Assembly (NCBI GenBank): GCA_963942565.1
Contig: OZ012700.1
Coordinates: 5,863,353-5,927,352 of the forward strand
Origin: Maea johnstoni
Lineage: Eukaryota; Annelida; Polychaeta; Spionida; Magelonidae
Direction: 5' to 3'
DNA length: 64,000 nt
Shown: positions 56,983 through 64,000 of the stretch, piece by piece
Position numbering within the stretch: the first letter of the stretch is position 1
How the letters are laid out: every line of letters begins with the position of its first letter
Translations under genes and position numbers: made by a program
Notes under the pieces: model-generated
Told to the model about the DNA's origin: nothing
Seen by the model: the letters and a program-made list of their open reading frames with translations, nothing else
Databases searched by the model: none

Positions 56983-57537
56983 TTAATTTGATACCTATTC
57001 CTAAAAGGGAATATATATATATATCATAGTCTTACTGCTGGCTAAGACTTGTCAATATAAATATTGGAATATTGATATAATTTCATTCAGATAGTGATAC
57101 CCAAAATGGCATAAAGATATCTCTATGTTAATTTATTTTTGTGATAAAGATACCAAACATAGGAAACTGATTTAAGCTGTTCTATTGTTGGCTCAGGCCT
57201 ATCGATATTATAGACATCAGAATATATTGACCTAATTTCATTCCGATACAGATACCCTTGAAATAGAATACTGATTGGAGTTAGCTGAAGGCCCTTACTA
57301 TAGAGTCCAATACAGCAATGCTCCCTTCTGCAGACAAGGGCTGTTGCTAGGTTTGAACGGTGGTGTTGTTAAATAACAAATGATTGAGACAGAGTATTTG
57401 GAGTTATTGTTAATCCCATTATACGTCCATTGTAAGTTCATGATCCAGTGAGTGTTATTGTTATTGGATTGAATTTAACCCTTTCTTGCCCGAAATTTTT
57501 ACCTGGCAAATTGTAGGATATCATCCACAGTGTTTGG

Positions 57538-57950
57538 TAGGGCTGGGCTCGATAGGCACGACATCGAGTGATCGGCAAAGTCGTAAGATCGATGTTCAAC
57601 ATGAGAGGATATCGATTGCCGAACTCGATACGGCCCCCCTACCTTCATTGTTTTCCCTACCCCTAAAATACAAAAGAGCCTACCCTATTCTTTAAAAAGA
57701 CCGCGGCGCTGAGCCGGCCACAGCCGGCCGCCATTGAAACTGCACTATGATAGATACTATCGCGCGCGGTATAGTACTTGGAAAAGTGTGGAGAGGGCCA
57801 CGCAATGTATTTTACATGGTGCTGGTCCGGCCCCCACCACACTTTTCCAAGCACTACCGCGCGGGACAGAATCGAATCGAGAAAATCGACATCGAGAAAA
57901 ATTAGGCAATTAATCGGATCGCAAAACAATGGCTAATGAGCACAGCGCTA
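57538..57950. mobile_element. Non-autonomous hAT element
   Basis: 413 bp bounded by an exact 8 bp duplication GTGTTTGG (57530-57537, 57951-57958). Ends TAGGGCTGGGCTCGATA and GAGCACAGCGCTA. Subterminal TCGAT/ATCGA words. The interior has an imperfect palindrome around 57760-57865 (ACTTGGAAAAGTGTGG and CCACACTTTTCCAAGC). Confidence 0.85.
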
Positions 57951-57958
57951 GTGTTTGG

Positions 57959-58064
57959 TACTGTTAAAAGATACCGGTACTGGTATTGGTATGTAAAAAT
58001 GTAGTACTGTTTTGTCGGTACAGATACCATATTGTCTCATTCTAAGCGGTATTCCTCCCTAATC
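57959..58064. mobile_element. Remnant related to the hAT element at 52613
   Basis: GATACCGGTACTGGTATTGG, GTCGGTACAGATACC and TAAGCGGTATTCCTCCCTAA echo the CCGGTA words and the right end of 52613-53259. No target duplication. Confidence 0.4.
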
Positions 58065-60275
<2,211 letters not shown>

Positions 60276-60369
60276 AGAGGAGGAGAAGGAGAAAAAGAAC
60301 ACCAAAATAGAAGAGGAAGAAGAAGGGAATAAATTGTAGGGATACTGAGACAGATAGAGATGCATCAAT

Positions 60370-61010
60370 CATGATGATAAAGAAACACGCAGATGCACCA
60401 GTATCATTTATTACCCTCACATCTCAGCCAGGAATGACTGATACCTTATTCCATTTGAAAATAGCTTTCCAGCCTCGTGTAGCGTGCCACTATCTTGTTC
60501 TCTCATCTCCGCGGAAAAAAGCCTTCTTGTATTATGATTTCTGAGTAGCTGGCAGGCATCTTCCCCAGTTATGACAGACAAAGCATGCAAGCAAGCACTT
60601 GCAGGCCTTCATGATAATCCATTACTCGCCATTAGTCTGTTTTCCCACATAAGACTGAATGCCAAATCACGTCTTCTTCTTTTTTTTTCGCTCGGCGAGG
60701 AAATGTTGGCTTTTTCCTCTGGCAGTCATGGTGTGACTTAGAAACCTTGGAAGGGGAAATGTTAATGTGATTGGCGGGGTCGTTGAAGGGGAGGGTCAAG
60801 TAGAAGCAACTCAACTGCGTAATTCATAAAATCGGCACACATCTTGATACATACTTGGCTGAAAGGAATCCATTTTTTTTGAAGATAGAAATGAGAAAAA
60901 GATGGAAGTAAAATTTAACAAGATTGAGAAATAAATATATAATTAAGAAAAAAAAATAGTAAACAATGTTCATTAACAGGAACCTGTTTTCTAATTCTTT
61001 TGAAAAAAAA
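60370..61010. other. No gene seen
   Basis: Unique-looking sequence with A/T homopolymers. No exon recognised. Confidence 0.4.
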
Positions 61011-61014
61011 CTTT

Positions 61015-61135
61015 GCCCAAAATTTTGACATTTAAAAAAATTACTTACAGAAATATTTGGGTGTTCTAAGGAGTGATTTTTGAGGGTTTAGGTGTCTAAA
61101 AGAGACCCGAGATGCCCTGCTGGCTATATAAGACT
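61015..61135 (+). mobile_element. Family D element, right-end fragment
   Basis: GTGTTCTAAGGAGTGATTTT, GAGGGTTTAGGTGTCTAAAA and GATGCCCTGCTGGCTATATA match the last 120 bp of family D. Confidence 0.6.
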
Positions 61136-61334
61136 ATGCCTGCTATCCCTTATAAGTCTGCTTGAGCAGCTGTCACTGTTGCCTTGTTTGGCATCAGAAT
61201 GGTGGTTGCTAATATACACGATGTGCGTGACCGCCCCTGGGCCTTAGAGATGGACCAAGGAAGACAGGATATGCACTGATAACCCTGAGAGGCATCAGTG
61301 AGCAAAATCAACAGAAATAGGTGTTAGTTTCATT

Positions 61335-61630
61335 CAGGGTATTAGTCAGGATTTCAAAAATGCCTGCCTGAAAGACTGATCACAAAAATACTGCCAGTCC
61401 AGATTTAGCTGCTCTGCTAATTCTAATCCTTATACCAACTGTTACTACATCATAGCCCATTTATTAAAATTAGCAATTTACACTTTAGCCATGTCTTAGG
61501 AGATGGGTTGTAAGAAAAAATATTCGGTCTTACCCCTAAAATTTCATAATTGAAAATTCTTCATAGAAATTTTTGCCTGTCTGAAATAGGGGTTTACTGA
61601 ACACTGCCCTTCCAAAAGATAGGCAGGATG
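61335..61630 (+). mobile_element. Repeat family E copy
   Basis: CAGGGTATTAGTCAGGATTT start, then GCCTGCCTGAAA, CCAGATTTAGCTGCTC, CCTTATACCAACTG, TTACACTTTAGCCATGTCTT and CCAAAAGATAGGCAGGATGG. Confidence 0.7.
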
Positions 61631-61872
61631 GGTCAAAACAAACCTAACGGGGCATCTAGAATCCCAGCAAAGCAGGTTGTAATGGTACCTATACTATCCC
61701 TATTGGCATAGCAGAAAGGCCCTAACTTATCCTAACTGTTGACCCCTGTCTTAGTGAAGCTTGACCACCTAGGTTCTCCGCTGAGAGAGCAAGCGAGCGT
61801 GTTGATATCTGTTGATACAGTAACTATAGAGAAGTATGCACATTGCTGCAGGCTTGTGATTTAACTCTTTAA

Positions 61873-62082
61873 CCCTTATGCTGCTGGTGGCAATAATATG
61901 GCCAATATAAAATGATGCAGAAAGCCTTAATAAAAAGACTTAAACCCTGGCATGGGTACTCATCTGAGGGTACTCAGCGAGAGATATAAAATGAATACCA
62001 ACATGACAGGGTTTAGATTGTTTACCAAAAATCTATGTGCATCCTTGTGCTTTGAATGAAAGTAGCCTCAGCCTTGAATGGG
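61873..62082 (-). mobile_element. MITE family A copy
   Basis: 210 bp with TTAA at 61869-61872 and 62083-62086. Ends CCCTTATGCTGCTGGTGGC and CAGCCTTGAATGGG. Confidence 0.85.
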
Positions 62083-62459
62083 TTAAATCCCCCTCACATG
62101 CATATATATATGCATTTGTAGCAACACTAACTTAGAGAAATATGCGAGAGAGATGGTCAAATTCACTTGAAGAAGGGACTGGTTCATCATTCCTACATAG
62201 CCTGATAATTATGCAAGCGGCTACCAGAATGTTGTGCTTGATTTAACATTAATTTTGGTACGTCATATGACTAGGGTTGACCAAGATTTTGTAAGATCTT
62301 AAAACATGAACAACCATGGTACTGGATTTTAGGTGAGAATTCTCATTACAACTTGGCATCAGGCATTTGTGAGCAAAATTATAATTTGTACCCTTACAAG
62401 GATTATCCTAGTCATCGTCAAAGTTTTCCCCAGACAGTTTGTGTGGAGTTTTATATTAA

Positions 62460-63665
62460 GGTGATGGGCAGGGACTTAGCCAGGATTTTCATAATAGGGT
62501 GTCCAAATTGGGATTTCGAAAATTTAGGGCGTCCAAAATCCCTGATTGAAAAAGTAAAAATCATTACACTGATAGTGTACATTAACAAATTAAGTATTTG
62601 TATGCTTAATTCTTCAAGAAATGTCTTAATTATTATTTGAAGTTAAACTTTTCTAGAAATTTAACTTGGAATTAATATTTATCAAAAAACACATACCAAA
62701 ATCTAGGGTGTCTTTTTACCTAAAATCAGGTATTTTTCATGAACCAGGGAGTCCAAAAGACACCCAGACACCCTGCTGGCTAAGACCCTGGTGATGGGTA
62801 CCATTGCAAGCCAGTTAAAAGCCCTGTCCCAAAACACACCTCAAAGCAGCATAATCCTATAACTAGGTGTATCTCCAGGTTCCTGAGTGTTATCAGGTAG
62901 AGAATATCATCGCCACCTGTCATTATTCAATCCATATTCTGTTTTATTTCAAAATTTACAGCTTTTTTTTCAAATGACATATTCTCATTGATTACGCAGG
63001 TGATGGTTACTACAGGTTCAGAGTTACTTTAGGGATATCATTTACTATGCCCAATAAAAAGTATTTTTTTGATTTTTTACCCCTGAAGATTTTTACAGAC
63101 CATAACGTTGAAAATTTTAGTTAGAAATCTCCACACCAACTTCACTTGGTGACCTCACTTACTCATAACTAGCACCTATTTATAGCATCCTGACCACAAC
63201 CCATTGTCTTGAGATCGTCGATGTGTATCTTTGTGCAACTCTCTTTTGTTTCGAGTGCTCAGGAGTGATCAGCGAGGTATGTCCATTACTGTCAAAGGGG
63301 TTCCCATGCCTCCACACACGAGATTTCTCACCAGAATTTTCAATGTTATGGCCTGTAAAAATCTTCAGGGGTAAAAAATCAAAAAAATACTTTTTATTGG
63401 GCATAGTCAATGATATCCCTAAAGTAACTCTGAACCTGTAGTAACCATCACCTGCGTAATTAATGAGAATATGTCATTTGAAAAAAAAGTTGTAAATTTT
63501 GAAATAAAACAGAATATGGATTGAATAATGACAGGTACGTGGCGATGATATTCTCTACCTGATAACACTCAGGAACCTGGAGATACACCTAGTTATATGA
63601 TTATGCTGCTTTGAAGTGTGTTTTGGGACAGGGCTTTTAACTGGCTTGCAATGGTACCCATCACC
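62460..63665. mobile_element. Foldback element, copy 2, interrupted by family D
   Basis: Flanked by TTAA (62456-62459 and 63666-63669). Ends GGTGATGGG and GGTACCCATCACC. Without the 330 bp added by the D insertion it is about 876 bp, against 872 bp for copy 1. Arms about 340 bp; spacer about 63136-63330. The frame at 63223-63441 (72 codons) corresponds to the one at 22395-22613 without gaps. Confidence 0.9.
62469..62789 (+). mobile_element. Family D element inside the foldback element
   Basis: 321 bp, exact 9 bp target duplication GGTGATGGG (62460-62468, 62790-62798), which is the first 9 bp of the foldback. Ends CAGGGACTTAGCCAG and CTGGCTAAGACCCT. Confidence 0.9.
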
Positions 63666-63784
63666 TTAATTAAAATGATTTCGCTCTGAACCAATTGTAC
63701 GAAAATCACGTGAAGAAAAGTTATTTTCTAATTTGCTCTGAGCAACACGATTCCTTCTTATATATTCAGAAAGATGTTTAGGGA

Positions 63785-63900
63785 GGCAGGGTTCGACACT
63801 TAAGGTGAACCTATGGCCCCAGGCCAGTAAAAATTCCCCAAAACTGCTTCGGGCTAGTAAAAAAAGACCAACTGGTCCTACAGGGCCAGTAAACATTTGG
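63785..63900 (+). mobile_element. Possible left end of a transposon running out of the window
   Basis: GCAGGGTTCGACACTTAAGG, then three GGCCAGTAAA/GGCTAGTAAA words. CAGGGTTCGAC-type ends are common in animal DNA transposons. Only one end is visible. Confidence 0.3.
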
Positions 63901-64000
63901 AGACATTCGTGTTAAAAGGTTTCCCCATGAGAATGTCCCCAATTGTTTTTGAAATAAATGAAGATAAAATTTATAAAGATAAGTGTTGTGGTGAATCTTA

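Overview
The window is eukaryotic, almost certainly nuclear DNA of a marine invertebrate (deuterostome or lophotrochozoan). It is AT-rich and intron-rich, with many tRNA-derived SINEs, TTAA-type MITEs, hAT, piggyBac and Gypsy-type elements, long microsatellites and one animal-specific gene. I cannot name the species.

Only one host gene is recognised with confidence. It is a doublecortin-domain (DCX) protein gene on the + strand: first coding exon 28261-28532, second coding exon 41002-41062, the phases joining cleanly across a 12.5 kb intron. Later exons were not recognised and probably lie in or beyond the rest of the window. A possible last exon of an unidentified C4 zinc-binding protein lies on the - strand at 9032-9344.

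Layout. 1-28 kb: gene-poor flank with scattered SINEs, MITEs, short tandem repeats, a hAT element (8532-8926), a 1.3 kb minisatellite built from the tRNA-like head of a SINE (about 20681-21957) and, next to it, an 874 bp foldback element (21962-22833). 28.0-28.5 kb: promoter, 5' UTR and exon 1 of the DCX gene. 29-40 kb, inside intron 1 and antisense to the gene: a young Gypsy-like LTR element (28998-39945) with 2.28 kb LTRs, each carrying a 178 bp minisatellite. Its low-coordinate LTR is split by a complete-looking piggyBac transposon (29241-32856) flanked by TTAA. 41-64 kb: exon 2, then intronic or downstream sequence made largely of small DNA transposons (TTAA MITE families here called A and B, a 9-bp-TSD family D and its relative E, hAT elements with exact 8 bp duplications), several of them nested two or three deep. 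There are also minisatellites, a LINE 3' end, a 430 bp GA/GACA tract and a second foldback element (62460-63665).

Nesting gives relative ages: the LTR element entered a TA-rich tract in the intron, then piggyBac entered one LTR; MITE B was entered by MITE A, which was entered by D; foldback copy 2 was entered by D; a SINE was entered by MITE A.
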